Source: Heterocephalus glaber
Taxonomy: Eukaryota > Chordata > Mammalia > Rodentia > Bathyergidae
Reading direction: 5' to 3'
Length of the DNA: 64,000 nt
Assembly: GCF_000247695.1 (NCBI RefSeq)
Contig: NW_004624747.1
Span: 15,072,057-15,136,056, forward strand
Shown here: in pieces, positions 1 to 11,263 of the stretch
Numbering within the stretch: position 1 is the stretch's first letter
Layout of the letters: the number at the start of each line of letters is the position of its first letter
The notes under the pieces: generated by a model
The model's input: the letters and a program-made list of their open reading frames with translations, nothing else
Database searches by the model: none
Told to the model about the DNA's origin: nothing
Translations under genes and position numbers: made by a program

Positions 1-243
1 TGCTACTCTGAAAACTTTATCCTATAAATTCTCTAGCATAAAAATCCAAAGATATACAAAGTCATTCCTTGCTTTACTGGTGATAACAAAAAAATGGAGA
101 TGTCCCAAATTTCTCTCAGTAGCTGGCTGAATAAATCTTAATATATCCAGCATGGAATATTGTATAGCTATTAATACAAAGGCTGTAATGTACATGAATT
201 GGTTCAGAAAGATGCATGTAACATATTGGGGGGCGGTTTTACA

Positions 244-384
244 GGAATGAGGGTGTAGCTTAGTGGTAGAGTACTTGCCTGGTATGCACAAGGCTGTGGG
301 TTCAATAACCACCACTGAGAAAGGAAAGGAGAAAGGAAGAGAAGGAAGGAAGGGAGGAAGAGAGAGGCAGGAAGGGAAAGGTAG
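244..384 (+). repeat. ID SINE, canonical type, with purine-rich tail
   Basis: A tRNA-Ala-like body has box A (GTAGCTTAGTGG), GTAGAGTACTTGCCT and a box B-like GGGTTCAATAA, followed by a 65-base GGAA/GAAG-rich tail. This matches canonical rodent ID, unlike most other copies in the window. Confidence 0.85.
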
Positions 385-2745
385 ATAATATGATCCAAGG
401 TTAATACACACATTTTTGTAAAAGTATATTTTTATGACATAAATAAAATTAGGTTACTTCTAGGGACTTCAATTCCCAGAGTTGGAGAACTTTTCTCCAT
501 ATACCACGTTCAAAGGCATGCCACTATGTCCAGTTTTCGGTACATTTCTAATTCTGCCATATTACTTTCCAGATTCACCAACCACTGAAGCGCCACCAGA
601 GATCTTACCTTCATTCTTGCACCCTCGTCCCCTTGTCCCTAAATCCAGCCACTGGCTGAGTCAAACCTTTCCACCTCTGAAAAGTTTCTCAAATCCTCTT
701 CTTTCTGGTCAAGGTCAATGTCACCTGGTAGGTCACCCTGTCTCCACTCCTTCACTGTTGCAAGGTACCCTTTGGACTGTCTCTGAGAGCTCTTTTCACT
801 AGACACAACCATAATTTCTCCATTCCTCTCATCTTTCACTATTATCTATATAAGCGAGACAATTCTTTGTGGTAGGGGCTGTTCTATACATGGTAGGGTG
901 TCTAAGAGCATCCCTACTTGCTGACAGTAACATCCCCCTTACTCAATTGAGACAATCAGGAAGATCTCAGCAAATTTCCCATGGAGGACAAAGTCATTTC
1001 CTTTTGAGAACCACCAGACTACCCTCTCAGATCCCAGAAAGTCATAATCCCTCACCACTTGAGCCTCTCTACTTTTTTCTCCTTCTAAATTGCTCCACAA
1101 ATCACTTTCTCTGCAAATTTTATCCTTTCTGCTTCCCCATCAATTAAACCTACCAGAGCTTTAGTTTGACATGATACCAATCCTGGCCCTCAGGTACACC
1201 CTTGTCCTTAAATCCCAAGCTTTCTATTTCTCTTTATGCACAGTCTCAAGAAACAAATATTCTGATTGGCTAAGCTATGATCAAGTGTTAACCACTAGAC
1301 CAATCAGCTGTGAATAGGAGAGAAGCAGCAACTGCAGTAAATATGGGAGCCTAGTCCCACCCTCTCACCAGGGATCCCAGGGTGCTTCCAAGGAAGGGGT
1401 GAGGCCAGGCCAGGTATCACTGTCCTGTTCCTGCAGCATCTTTTCCCTCTCTTTTCCTCAGGTAGTCCCTAGACATCTCCCATTGTTGGTCACCTGCTTT
1501 TTAATACAGCTTTCAAAGAATAGGCTCCAAATATAGGTCCCCAAGAGTTCAAGACATTCATTTTGCTTCTTCAGAGACCTTTCTTAACTCCCGTTGGATT
1601 CTCAGAATTGATTTAAATACCTAACATTGCAAGAACAGTGACACAGTCTTTTGTGTATTAATAGGGATCAGAATATGCCACTCAAAATATGCCATTTTGG
1701 CATGAGAATTTTTTGGAGCTAGAAGCAATAAGAAGCAACAAATTCAGAGAGAGGTAATGGCTCTCTCCCTGTCTAAATTGATGTCTAGGACATAAATTTC
1801 CCTTTGTAAATGTCTTCCCTTTTCACTCTTGCATACTATGGAAAAAAACAATCATTATTGTTGGACACATTAAGTAGACACTGAGACAAGTCTGCACAAA
1901 CAAACCTTACTAAAATAACCTGTCTTCCAGTAGCTTCCTACTATATTTTCCTTCCATTTACCAACCTAAGCAACACAAACCCCTTTCCTTTGTCTTCTCA
2001 CTTCTCCATACACTTATTGCCCTCTGTTATGTTGGTACATAATTTTCTGATCTATCCATTTCTGGAGCTAAGACAGTAGAGGAGAGGATTTTTTTCCTTC
2101 CTGGTCATATTATAAATGCACAATAGCAATATTTTTAGCATTAGTTGGAAAAAAGACTCTTTGAAAGACAACAAACAACATTTTTACATTGTATACAATT
2201 TCAAGGTGGTTCATGGTCCTCATTCCAAGTGAGACCATTTCATAAATTTTGGAACATTTTTACACATGTATAAATATATATACAATATAAATTAAAACCT
2301 TCTATATCCAGTGTTTTGGCAACACACACATTAACTTATTTAAATTTAGTTATGAGAAAGAGAAAAATCTATGCCACTCTTAATGTCAATCACATGAGAA
2401 TTTGGCCCAAAAGCCTTAGGGAAAGGAAGGTCATAATCAAAATGCAAAGAAAAACAAAATAAGTTAATTCATTGCCTTTTTGACCTTGTAAACACCAGTG
2501 CAATTTAAGGTAATTTTGACCACATAAGGTTTTTGCCTTAAGCATTAACTTTTCAAACCATCCCTTTAACCTCCCATTTGAGATACAACCCTGCAAAGCT
2601 TTCCACATGAATGGTTTTTGAACTCTAGGCCTCCATCCAGCATGGTCATTAAATCAATTTAATGAATCAAGACCTGCATGTTTTTTTCAAATAAAATAGA
2701 ACTGAATACACAATATCAGAGTACGTGATTCATTGCATGATTAAA
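385..2745. other. Intergenic, no gene recognised
   Basis: AT-rich DNA with only short chance reading frames. A segment near 1255-1320 with repeated GATTGGCT/ACCAATCAG motifs resembles the end of an ancient interspersed repeat that recurs near 14690. Nothing here supports exons. Confidence 0.6.
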
Positions 2746-3183
2746 TATAGACATTCCTCATGTAACAACCAAGTTATATTCCTGGGACTAGATTGTTAAC
2801 TGAATTGGTCACTAACTGAGGAATTGTATATAATATGTACATTACAATATTCAGAGCAAAGAAACGGTCAAAGGAAACTCCAACTTGATGACTTTGCTTT
2901 TGTCTGCATAACTCTTACATGCAGTGTTGCAATGTGCAACAGAACATAAAACTACAGTACTATACTATGCAGTACAATCAGCAAAAATTATAGCATTGTA
3001 TAAACAAAGTATACTGTATCAAAAAGGATATTGATGCTCTATAAACAAGATGTACAGAACTGTACCCCCCCAAAAAAACAGATTGTAAGTCCGAGCACCA
3101 GGTCATAAGTCTGAACAGTGTACCTCAGTTGTAAGTCCAAACAGTTACTAAACTGGTAGGTTGTTAAACAAGGAATATCTGTA
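2746..3183. mobile_element. Tc1/mariner (Tigger-like) DNA transposon remnant, non-autonomous
   Basis: The left end (tatagacattcctcatgtaa) and the reverse complement of the right end (tacagatattccttgtttaa) match as inverted repeats of about 24 bp, each flanked by TA. The interior carries no open frame. Size and TA duplication fit a Tigger-type MITE. Confidence 0.65.
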
Positions 3184-3296
3184 TTCCTTCATGAAAATTT
3201 TGCTTTATAAATGTATGTGTATGCGTGCTGAGTTGTGATTAAATATCTATTTCTTACACCAGTCAAAAATATTTGAAAGTCATTGTCTATATTTTG

Positions 3297-3605
3297 TACT
3301 GTCCAAGATAGCAGCCACTACTTACATTTGGCTATTGAGCACTTAAAATATGGTTGTCAAGATTAAGTATAAAATATATACTGGATTTCAGCGACAACAT
3401 ATACAGGAAAAAAGAATGGAAACTGTTGCATTAATACTTTTATATTGATTACATGTTGAAACTATAATACTTCATTTTGGATATACTGAGCTAAAGAGAA
3501 TATTATTAAAATTAAATTTGACTTTTTAATTTCTTATATTGTAGCTACTACAAAATTCAAAATTACATATGTAGTTGTCATATATTCATTGGATGCTGCT
3601 GCTCT
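3297..3605. mobile_element. MER5-like hAT-Charlie remnant
   Basis: The signature ACTGTCCAAGATAGCAGCCAC, followed by TTGGCTATTGAGCACTTAAAATA, is typical of MER5-group hAT elements. The copy is old and diverged; a related copy lies at 16148-16377. Confidence 0.6.
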
Positions 3606-3754
3606 GTATGTTTTAGAATTGCTGCATGTACACATATGTATACATACAATATACTTATAGTCTGACATATTATGGCATCTTTACATAGCTTCTGTCACCC
3701 TATTATTCCCAAACACTGAGAAAGATTTATTCAATATCAAATGGCTGTCAGTTT

Positions 3755-3843
3755 TTCTTTTTTTTTTTTTGTACAGAGGATCGAACTCGGGTCCTTGCAC
3801 TTGTGCAGCAGGGGGTGAAACCACTGAGCTAAATCCCTGGTCC
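3755..3843 (-). repeat. ID-like SINE (divergent family)
   Basis: Reading minus: a tRNA-like head GGGATTTAGCTCAGTGG, CTTGTGCAAG, a box B-like GAGTTCGATCC and a poly-A tail (T-run at 3757-3770 on plus). Similar 'ctgtcag' strings flank both ends. Confidence 0.88.
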
Positions 3844-4394
3844 ATCTGTCAGCTTTTCAGTGCCAACTAAAATGGCTGTCTCTGTCATCTGAAGACCTAA
3901 TTCCAATGCAGAATATACCTTTGACTTGACTGGTTGAACTCATCTGCTTGACCAACTTAGTTTGATGTTACAGAGCCTGGAGAGAAATTATAAACCCCTG
4001 GGAATGTTATTTTTCTTTTTGTCTTATTAGTACAGAAAGGGTTGTGGCTGTCTTGCCAATGACTATGCATACCAAATGACTGGACATCCTGAATCAAGCA
4101 GGAAATGGTTCCATATTGACTTTCTGTGTTCCCTGTAAAGTTCTCCATGTATCAGCTTTACCATTCAATTTCATTCGCCATACTCTCTCCTTTCTTCTCT
4201 TATCTCAGAGAAAGCAATATTACCTATCATAATCTTGATATTTCCATTGTCCAAGGTATGCTACAATGACTTCCTCCCATACACATAACTACACCTGCCA
4301 CTCCTAATTAGTTCTAGCCTCTTTCAGTCCCCTCACATTTTCCCCTAGCTTGACTCCTCCTATAGCTAACATCTTTAGTCATGTTGATCTTGGG

Positions 4395-4575
4395 AATCAT
4401 TCCCTTCTTTGTGGTAAGTAAATAAATAATATCTCTTATACTGCATTTATCTTCCTGACACCATGCTAAGCATTTTGTGTCTCATGTGAAAATCACAATA
4501 GTTTTCTGATGTGGACACTTTTCCCATTTTAGAAAGAGACACTTGGGCTTATGAGGTGACCTGAACTGTAAGACC
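4395..4575 (-). repeat. MIR SINE fossil
   Basis: The block 'caccatgctaagcattttgtg ... cccattttagaaagagacac ... gaggtgacctg' is the reverse complement of the MIR core and tail. It is well diverged, as expected for a pre-eutherian element. Confidence 0.6.
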
Positions 4576-4734
4576 CATGATGTATTATCTACCATATATA
4601 CAACATATACAAAAATTACCTGACAAATAAATATTTGTTGAATAAATAAGTGAATGAATGACTGATGGAATACACCACTTTCCATTTTTACTTTTAGATA
4701 CATCTATGTGTGATTAATCTTCTTAAGATATGAT

Positions 4735-4850
4735 GAGTTCTCTGAGGGCAGGATTTATCTTTGCATTTCCTCTGCTTGAACAATGTCTGTCACAGTGTGG
4801 ACACTCAAAGACATAGTGAACAAATCAATAAAAGAATAAATGAGTCCTAA
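4735..4850 (+). repeat. L2 LINE 3' end fossil
   Basis: Matches the L2 3' UTR pattern: 'gagttctctgagggcaggattt ... cactcaaagacatagtgaac ... aataaatgag'. Confidence 0.5.
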
Positions 4851-5423
4851 GCTCAGAAGAATGAATGTCACTTTCCCAAATTCAGAATATAACATTTTTT
4901 TGCTAAGAATCAGTCAATGGCTCTCTTAGGCTAAAGCCCAAACTATTCTTCATAGTCTACCAGAACCATTTACCACATAAGCTTCATCTCTTGCCTTTGG
5001 AGTCCTCACTGTACTAAACTTTCAGCTCCTCAAATTTAAGGTTAGAGTAAGGATCCGAGTCCCTACACACCCCTTAGGGCCTGTCATCTGACCCACTGTC
5101 ACCTGCCACCACCCCACTGCTACCCCCTTCATTTGCCTAAGTCCGTCTCATCTCTTGGTGGAGCCTTTTCTGGGCCTCTTCTAGGTTAATACCCTTCACA
5201 CAGCTCTCTTTGTACCCTGTCCTTCTCTGTGTGGTGCTGACAGCAGGAACAAATCAATAATTGCTTTGTGTTGTTGCAGTACTTATTTCTTCCACTTAAC
5301 TATAAATTACAGGAGGTGTTTTTTCACAATAAACCTAGTTCCTAGACCATGTGTGGGAAACCCATGTCCCTTTTTCCTACAATTTGAAATATATATTTAA
5401 CGAAACTCTGGATTTCTAGCTTA

Positions 5424-5868
5424 TTAGGGTTGGATCTAAACTGTCTCCCAAAAGGCTCGTGTGTTCAGAGGCTTCTGGAAGGTGACTGGCTTACGAAGGC
5501 TCCAACTTCATCAGTGGATAAATCCATGGATGGATTCATAATGTGGTGCCATTAAGAGAAGTTATGGAAACCCAAGAAGTAGAGGCTGGTTGAAGAGAAT
5601 GGATCATGAGGGTTTGTCCTTGGGAACTATGTCTTCCCCCTATTCCCCTTCCCCTTTCCTCTCTCTCCTTCCTAGCTGCCATGACTTGAGTAGCTTTCCT
5701 GTGCCGTTCTCTTCTGCATGATGCTTCTGCCCTATAGGGGCCTAAAAACAACAGAGCTAAGTGACCATGCACTGAAACTTCTGAAACCATGAGGCAAAAT
5801 AAACTTTTCCTACTTTAGGTTGATTTTCTCAATTATTCTGTCATTGGACAGAAAATCAACTAACACAT
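5424..5868 (+). mobile_element. MaLR/ERVL-type LTR (rodent)
   Basis: The element runs from GGTTGGATCTAAACTGTCTC through 'cttcagtggataaatccatgg'-like sequence to an A-rich polyadenylation region (AATAAACTTTTCC) and a terminal 'aaatcaactaacaca'. It is a non-coding solo LTR. Partial relatives in both orientations lie at 10355, 26992, 28858 and 31247. Confidence 0.68.
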
Positions 5869-5924
5869 GGCTTCTCTTGATGAAAAAAAATGAATTCAAA
5901 GATCTGAAAACAGTACATCTAAGA

Positions 5925-6009
5925 ACCAGGGATGTAGCTCTGTGGTGCCATGCCTCCCTGGCAAGCGCAAGGTCCTGAATTCGATTCCCAATACCAGAAA
6001 AAGAAAAGC
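5925..6009 (+). repeat. ID-like SINE
   Basis: Head CCAGGGATGTAGCTCTGTGG, CAAGCGCAAGGTCC, box B GAATTCGATTCCC, and a short A/G tail. The 7-base string acatcta occurs on both sides as a weak target duplication. Confidence 0.85.
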
Positions 6010-6016
6010 ACATCTA

Positions 6017-7730
6017 TCCATCAGGATAGGTGAGCAATGATATCATCAACACTGCAGATTGTAGTCTCATTCCACTGATATCCATTGTGGGAAGGTCAAG
6101 TCCCTGCATCCCATCTCCCGTAGTTCCATCTAGGACATCAACAGTCTTTGTGGCCAAAGGGAGTACAATTCAATCAAACCATGCACCATCTGTTAACACT
6201 CTCGCCCAGAAGTGGCACATTCCTCTTCCACGCACTTTTCATTGGTCAGACCAGTCAGCAGGGTGAGAATCTGTACCCTCCCACAACCCCGTAGAGACCA
6301 CTGCGAGTGGGGACTGGCATATCTAAAAGCAGGAACACAAATCAATCCCAGAGAAACAGTTGGCTGGAAGTAAAAAGCAGCCACTTCCTTGAGAAGGAAT
6401 GTTCACTTTCTAATTTGGCACACACCTCTCTTCATAGTCATTACTCTTCCCATATTATATCAATGCTCTGTAGAAATTTAAGTGTATAATCCCTGCAGAA
6501 GGGATTGCAGGAAGAATGAATAAGTAAGAAAATGAAAAACCCCCTTCTGTACATTATGGCACAAATGAAAAGTCACTCCATGAGACATATCCCCTCACGC
6601 CACAGTCTGGCTTGTCAGTCACTGCCTCTCCTGGAACCCCCCTGCCTGGCCTAGCTTCACCTTGAGGAGCCAGTGCATTAGCTGGCCAGAAGTGGACAGC
6701 ACCTCCAAGCAGATTCCCCACATTACAGCACATGTGGGACAACGCCCCCCCCCAGGTGTCTGAGCAGCCACTCCTCACAACATGTTGGACAACATCTATG
6801 AAATAGTTGGGAAGCCAGGTGTGGTGGCAACTCCAGGCAGAGGGAACAATTTGAGAAGATCCAGAATCTAAAAAGATCATAAACTCTATAAGAAGCAAAT
6901 GAGTCCAGTCTGGCTAGGACATGGGTAGCAGGAGACAGGGTATGAAGCAGGTGAGGAAACAGAGAAGAACAGTAACAGAGAAGTTAATAAGGAAGCCAAG
7001 GACCAGGCGATGTTGTTCAACTTAATGCATTTAGAACTTAATTCTGAATGAAACAGGAAGCCAGTGAAAAAAGGTTTTAAGCAGCAGGGTGCTACCTATA
7101 TTTACTCCATGGGGATATTCAAAGCACCTAGCAGCCTAGAAGTCTTGGCACTGTCCCAGGAGAACAGATTAAGACAGGTTCCTGAAAGCATCCTGCTCTT
7201 CTACACATTTATTCATTGTTTGCTGGAGGTCTGAAGTGTCCCAGAAGAGAGGTAGAGTGGCGAGGGGAATAGAGGGCTTAGAATTGTGGCTTTTTTTTTT
7301 TTTTTTTTTAGAATAGTGGCTTTTTAACACTGTATGGTGATAATTTGCCAATGTGTTCATTCTACCTAAAAGTATACTTATAAAAGATGAAGAAATTATC
7401 CACAAGCAAAAGCTTTGTAGAATTCAGGATGATACTGGATTCTACAAAACCTTTGTAGAATTCAGGATTACTGGACTAGTTCAGAAGAATTTTAATATTT
7501 TAACAACCATTATGGCCATCTTTAAGCACAGCAGTTAAACATGTGCCCTGATGCCTGCACTGAATGAATAAACCAGGACAGTATTTTGAAAGATTAACTG
7601 ATATTCTCTTCTCTCACCACAAGTATGCTGTGTTATCTGATGACCTTCCTCTATTTGAGTGGTCAGAACACAAGTAGCTAAATATAGAAGAAAGGTTCTT
7701 TTTTAAGGGTTCCTTTTTAATTGACAAATT
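6017..7730. other. Intergenic, no gene recognised
   Basis: No exon, RNA gene or recognised repeat, apart from a poly-T tract at about 7290-7309 and an 18-bp direct repeat at 7413-7468. A 114-codon minus-strand frame at 6554-6898 shows no recognisable protein features. Confidence 0.55.
7413..7468 (+). repeat. Two 18-bp direct repeats, 38-bp period, with hairpin
   Basis: CTTTGTAGAATTCAGGAT occurs at 7413-7430 and 7451-7468. Between them, TTCTACAAA (7440-7448) and TTTGTAGAA (7452-7460) form a perfect 9-bp stem with a 3-nt loop. Confidence 0.8.
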
Positions 7731-7734
7731 CAGT

Positions 7735-7895
7735 AGCAAGACAAGGATACTCTCTCCCACCACTTCTGTTCAGTATAGTGCCAGAAGTCCAAGCTGCAGC
7801 AATTAGGCAAGAGAAAAAAATAAAGGTCATCCAAACAGAAAAAGATGAAGTGAAATAGTTTCTGTTTGTTGATGACATGATCTTATGTAAAGAAA
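7735..7895 (+). pseudogene. L1 LINE ORF2 (reverse transcriptase) fragment, dead
   Basis: The nucleotides follow the L1 ORF2 reverse transcriptase around the catalytic box: 'actctctcccaccacttctgttca', 'caattaggcaagagaaaaaaat', then a stretch that reads LFVDDMIL where a functional L1 has FADD. It is short, truncated at both ends and joined to a B1-dID fragment. Confidence 0.72.
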
Positions 7896-7901
7896 TGTTA
7901 G

Positions 7902-8025
7902 ATGGGCATGGGCAGGGGTGGGGGGGCATTTAACAACTTAGCAAGACCCTGTCTCAAAATAAAAAAGGGCTGAGAATGTATCTCAGTGTGAAGACCCATT
8001 ACCAAAAGAAAAGAAAAGAAAAAAT
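7902..8025 (+). repeat. B1-dID SINE fragment
   Basis: A B1 right part (CTTAGCAAGACCCTGTCTCA) is joined through an A-rich linker to a degenerate ID half (GGGCTGAGAATGTATCTCAG) and an AAAAG-rich tail. Confidence 0.75.
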
Positions 8026-8149
8026 GCTTTAAATTTCAAAAAACCTAACCCTGAAGGAACTTGGGCCAGAATAAAACAAACATAATGAATCAGACCAGGG
8101 TTGCTTGCCTTTGAGACTCAATAAAAGAGGAAGAGAGGTGTGTCTTCCC

Positions 8150-8390
8150 TTACCCTACTGCTAGCAGTGAGCACCATGTACTGCTGCTGGCATCACTGTT
8201 GCCTCTGAAACCCATTGCTGCTACTACCACCTCCAGAATAGATCCTCCACTGCCTCTACTTCTACGCAACACTCTTCTCATTTTAAAATCTCACACCCAT
8301 GCACCTAATTGGCTAAGTCTAGGTCATATGATAACATCTGAGATGCAAAGAATTCTGGGAAAGCAATTACCTCATCTTCAAGTTCTTTCC
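8150..8390. other. Unassigned sequence, possibly an ancient repeat
   Basis: Contains ACCTAATTGGCTAAGTCTAG, similar to the GATTGGCT segments near 1260 and 14690. I infer a shared old interspersed repeat but cannot name it. Confidence 0.3.
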
Positions 8391-8398
8391 CTGCCACC

Positions 8399-8489
8399 TC
8401 TTTTTTCTTTTTTTTTAAGCCAGGAATCGAACTCAGGGCCTTGAGCTTCCTGGGCAGGCACTGTGCCACTAAGCTACATCCCTGGCCCT
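8399..8489 (-). repeat. ID-like SINE
   Basis: Reading minus: CCAGGGATGTAGCTTAGTGG, TGCCTGCCCAGGAAGCTCAA, GAGTTCGATTCC and a poly-A tail. Confidence 0.88.
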
Positions 8490-8547
8490 CCTACCCCCCT
8501 TTTTTATGAATATGTTTGTGATACATAATAAATTCATCCATCTGAGG

Positions 8548-8553
8548 TATATA

Positions 8554-8608
<55 letters not shown>
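8548..8608. repeat. (AT)n microsatellite
   Basis: About 60 bases of alternating AT with two AC interruptions; self-complementary and likely polymorphic. Confidence 0.97.
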
Positions 8609-8609
<1 letters not shown>

Positions 8610-9159
8610 ACATCTTGATCCTTTTTACTTCTCTTTCCCCTCCCCTCTCTCCTGTCAAGCTATTATGTGAAGATAGTTCCACCTCTCCAAGACTCATATA
8701 ATAGGAAATTTTTCAAAGACAGGATGAGGGCTCAACACCAGGCAGACAAAAAATGATAACTGTTTTTCCTGTCACAACTATTAGGCCAAGCAGAAGGAAA
8801 AAAAACAAGAAGACTAAGATTTGGTCTCTACCCTCAAAAAGCAATTTTGAAAGTACAGACTATATCTTATTCTTCTTTGCTAACCTGTGGTATTTGGCAG
8901 AAAATGAACCCTCAGTAAATGTTTGCTAAATAAATACAAATAAACGAACAATCTTCCCTGAACAAATCAAACAACCCTTTTCCAGGCAAAGGACTGGACA
9001 AAATCACTCTCCAGGAACTTCTATCAAGAGGACTCTTGGAGTTTATCATCTTACCTGAGACTGAGGCTGAGACTCACAGTGATCTTCCAGAGACTACATG
9101 AGCCAGAAGCTAAAATAAAATTGCACTGATGCACTAACCCCTTAACACAACCCAAATAT

Positions 9160-9607
9160 TAAGTTTTGAAAATGGATCCACTTATACAGCTAGTTCAAAT
9201 CCAATCTAAATCTAAACATCTTCTAAAACAATGGAACAAGGATGAAATTTGTTCTGAATCCCTGCTTAAGGTTAAATTTTATCTTTTAAGCAGAAAGCCT
9301 AATGCCATTAGTTTTGGTCATGCCCAGAACTGTGCTGCCACACAAGGCTATCGTGTTACAGCCGATGCCAGCAATGATTTTATAAATGTATTCTCCCCGG
9401 CTGCCTCCCTTTGAGCTTGAATCGATTTCCAGTTACAGTTTGCACATTTCATGCCAAAAGGCTACAGAGGGGGTCCTGAGGGTTAGTGTGAAATCACTTG
9501 TCCTGCAGGTCTTTAAACATAGGTAAGACTCACCTCTCTTTTCAATGGTTTTGGTGTCGGTTTAAGTAGCTGCAAAGTTACCGCGTTCTGTTTGGTCTCT
9601 GGACTTT
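9160..9607. other. Unique non-repeat block, candidate conserved noncoding DNA
   Basis: No repeat signature. The texture is balanced, with CpG-containing words (CGTGTTACAGCCGATG, TACCGCGTTCTG) unusual in this AT-rich, CpG-poor stretch. Frame 9166-9414 (plus) is open for 82 codons but looks like no known protein. Confidence 0.3.
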
Positions 9608-9790
9608 GCATCCATTCATTCACTCAACAGATTTACATTGGCTGCCTCTATGAGCCAAGACCTGTGCTAGATGCCAGGGATAAAGCAGTGACCAAAAAAG
9701 AAACAGTCCTAGAACCCATGGAGATAGATGGAGACCTAAAAATAAATATGAAATTATGAAATGAAATAGATATTGGAAGAATAAAAACAA
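9608..9790 (-). repeat. L2 LINE 3' end fossil
   Basis: Reverse-strand L2 signature 'cattcattcactcaacagattt ... gtgctagatgccagggataaagcagtgacc ... agtcctagaacccatggag'. Confidence 0.6.
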
Positions 9791-9892
9791 GGTGCTATAT
9801 TTGAAAAACGATGGGAAATCTAATTTGGACTGGGTGGAGTGGAGTCAAAGGAAGCCTCCCTGAGACATTTAGCCTGCAACCTAGATGACGAG

Positions 9893-10252
9893 AAGAGTTG
9901 AGAACTGAATTGTGTCCCTACAAAGCTCATGTGTTAAAGATCTAACCCTCATAATGTGACTGTGTTTGTAGATAGGGTCTTTAAAGAATTGATTAAAATA
10001 AGGTCATTACGGTTGGCTCTAATCCAATAAGACCAGTCTCCTCATAAGAGGAGGAAATTTAGACAATGCACAGAGGGAAGATCACATGAAGACACAGGGA
10101 GAAGACAGTCACCTGCAAGCCCAGGAAAGAGGCCTTAAAAGAACCCAACCCTGCTGACACCTTGGTGTCAGACTTCTATCCTCCAGAACTGATAAAATTA
10201 CTTACTGTTACCTAAGCTCCCTCAGTCTGTGGACTGTGTTAAAGCAGCCCTA
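9893..10252 (+). mobile_element. MaLR (MLT1-like) solo LTR
   Basis: Shows the typical order: TGAATTGTGTCCC start, AATGTGACTGTGTTTG, 'ggtctttaaagaattgatt', GAAGACACAGGGAGAAGAC, 'acaccttg..gacttct', 'cctccagaactg' and a 3' 'cagtctgtgg ... cagccctacaaatctaaca'. No coding part. Confidence 0.72.
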
Positions 10253-10354
10253 CAAATCTAACAGAGGGGTTGATAAGGCAAAGAATCAGGTTCAGGAAGG
10301 GAGGTCCAGGCAGAGGAAAGAGCAGGTACAAAGACAAAGAACAGTAATGAACTT

Positions 10355-10600
10355 TGCCCCAGGAATTGGTCAGCTTTCCTGTTTCTGGGACAAAATGCCT
10401 GACACCCACAATTTAAGGGAGGAGAGGCTCATTTTGTCTCGTGGTTTCAGAGGTTTCAGTCCAAGGTTGACTGGCTCCAAGGCAGAGACATGGCAGAAGG
10501 GCGTGGTGGAGCAAAAATGGCTCACTGCACGTGCCTTCTTACACAGGAAGTTTTCCCTAACCATATCAGAACATGGAAGGTTCACATGAGCTGGCATAGA
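10355..10600 (-). mobile_element. MaLR/ERVL-type LTR fragment (rodent)
   Basis: Reverse-strand copy of the family at 5424: 'tgggacaaaatgcctgacac', 'ggtttcagaggtttcagtcc', GACATGGCAGAAGGGC. It stops before the rest of the LTR. Confidence 0.65.
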
Positions 10601-10622
10601 AACAGCAGGCTTTCAGATCCTG

Positions 10623-10624
<2 letters not shown>

Positions 10625-10661
<37 letters not shown>
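10625..10661. repeat. (TG)n microsatellite
   Basis: About 18 uninterrupted TG units, abutting a minus-strand B1-dID. Confidence 0.98.
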
Positions 10662-10665
<4 letters not shown>

Positions 10666-10838
10666 GGGGATACCTGGGGTCTTTGCATTGAGCCACATCC
10701 CCAGCTCTTTTTTATTTTTTATTTTGAGACAGAGTCTCATTAAGTTGCTTCATTGCCCAGGCTGGTCTCAAACTTACAATCCTGCCTCAGCCTCCCAGAG
10801 TACTGGAATTACAGGCGTGCACGACCACTCTCAACTTC
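10662..10838 (-). repeat. B1-dID SINE
   Basis: On plus it starts with the degenerate ID half (TACTGGGGATACCTGGGGTC ... CCACATCCCCAGC), then a T-rich linker and a reverse-strand B1 (GAGACAGAGTCTC ... CAGCCTCCCAGAGTACTGG). Confidence 0.88.
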
Positions 10839-11068
10839 AAACCCTAAGTCTTGATGCTTGCTTTCTATTTGATCTTAGGCAAACTGCTTCATCTCTGTAA
10901 ACTTCCATTTCCTCACCTTCAAAATGGATTTTACAGAAACTCCCAAAGTTTCTGTGATAACTGGTGGAGATACTGCATTTCACATGTCATAAATGGGGCA
11001 TGACATGGCGTGGTAAACACTCAGCAGATTATTATTACTTTTTTGTGAATTTATTTATTTATATATTT

Positions 11069-11143
11069 GGTACCGGGGATTGAACTTGGGACCTTGCACT
11101 TTCGAAGCAGGCGGCAGAATCGCTCAGCTAAATCCCCGGCCCG
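11069..11143 (-). repeat. ID-like SINE
   Basis: Reads GGTACCGGGGATTGAAC ... CAGCTAAATCCCCGGCCC; the ends preserve the CCGGGGAT/ATCCCCGG complementarity. Confidence 0.9.
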
Positions 11144-11263
11144 TATCTTTTTATTTTGAGACAGTGTTTTGGTAAGTTGCCAGCTGGCCTTGAACTTGCG
11201 ATCTTCCTGCCTCAGCCTCCCTAGTAGCTGAGATTAATAAGTGTGGACCACCACACCCAGCAT
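11144..11263 (-). repeat. B1 SINE
   Basis: TTTTGAGACAGTGTTTTGG through GCCTCAGCCTCCCTAGTAGC to CCACCACACCCAGC, directly joined to the ID-like element on its 3' side. The ID copy may have inserted into, or displaced, a B1-dID partner. Confidence 0.85.

Noticed and set aside
6815..6850. B1 start (GCCAGGTGTGGTGGC)
   Set aside because: Only about 15 bases match and the rest of B1 is missing; likely chance.
10490..10900. 136-codon plus-strand frame
   Set aside because: It runs through an LTR fragment, a TG microsatellite and a B1-dID, so the peptide is repeat-derived.
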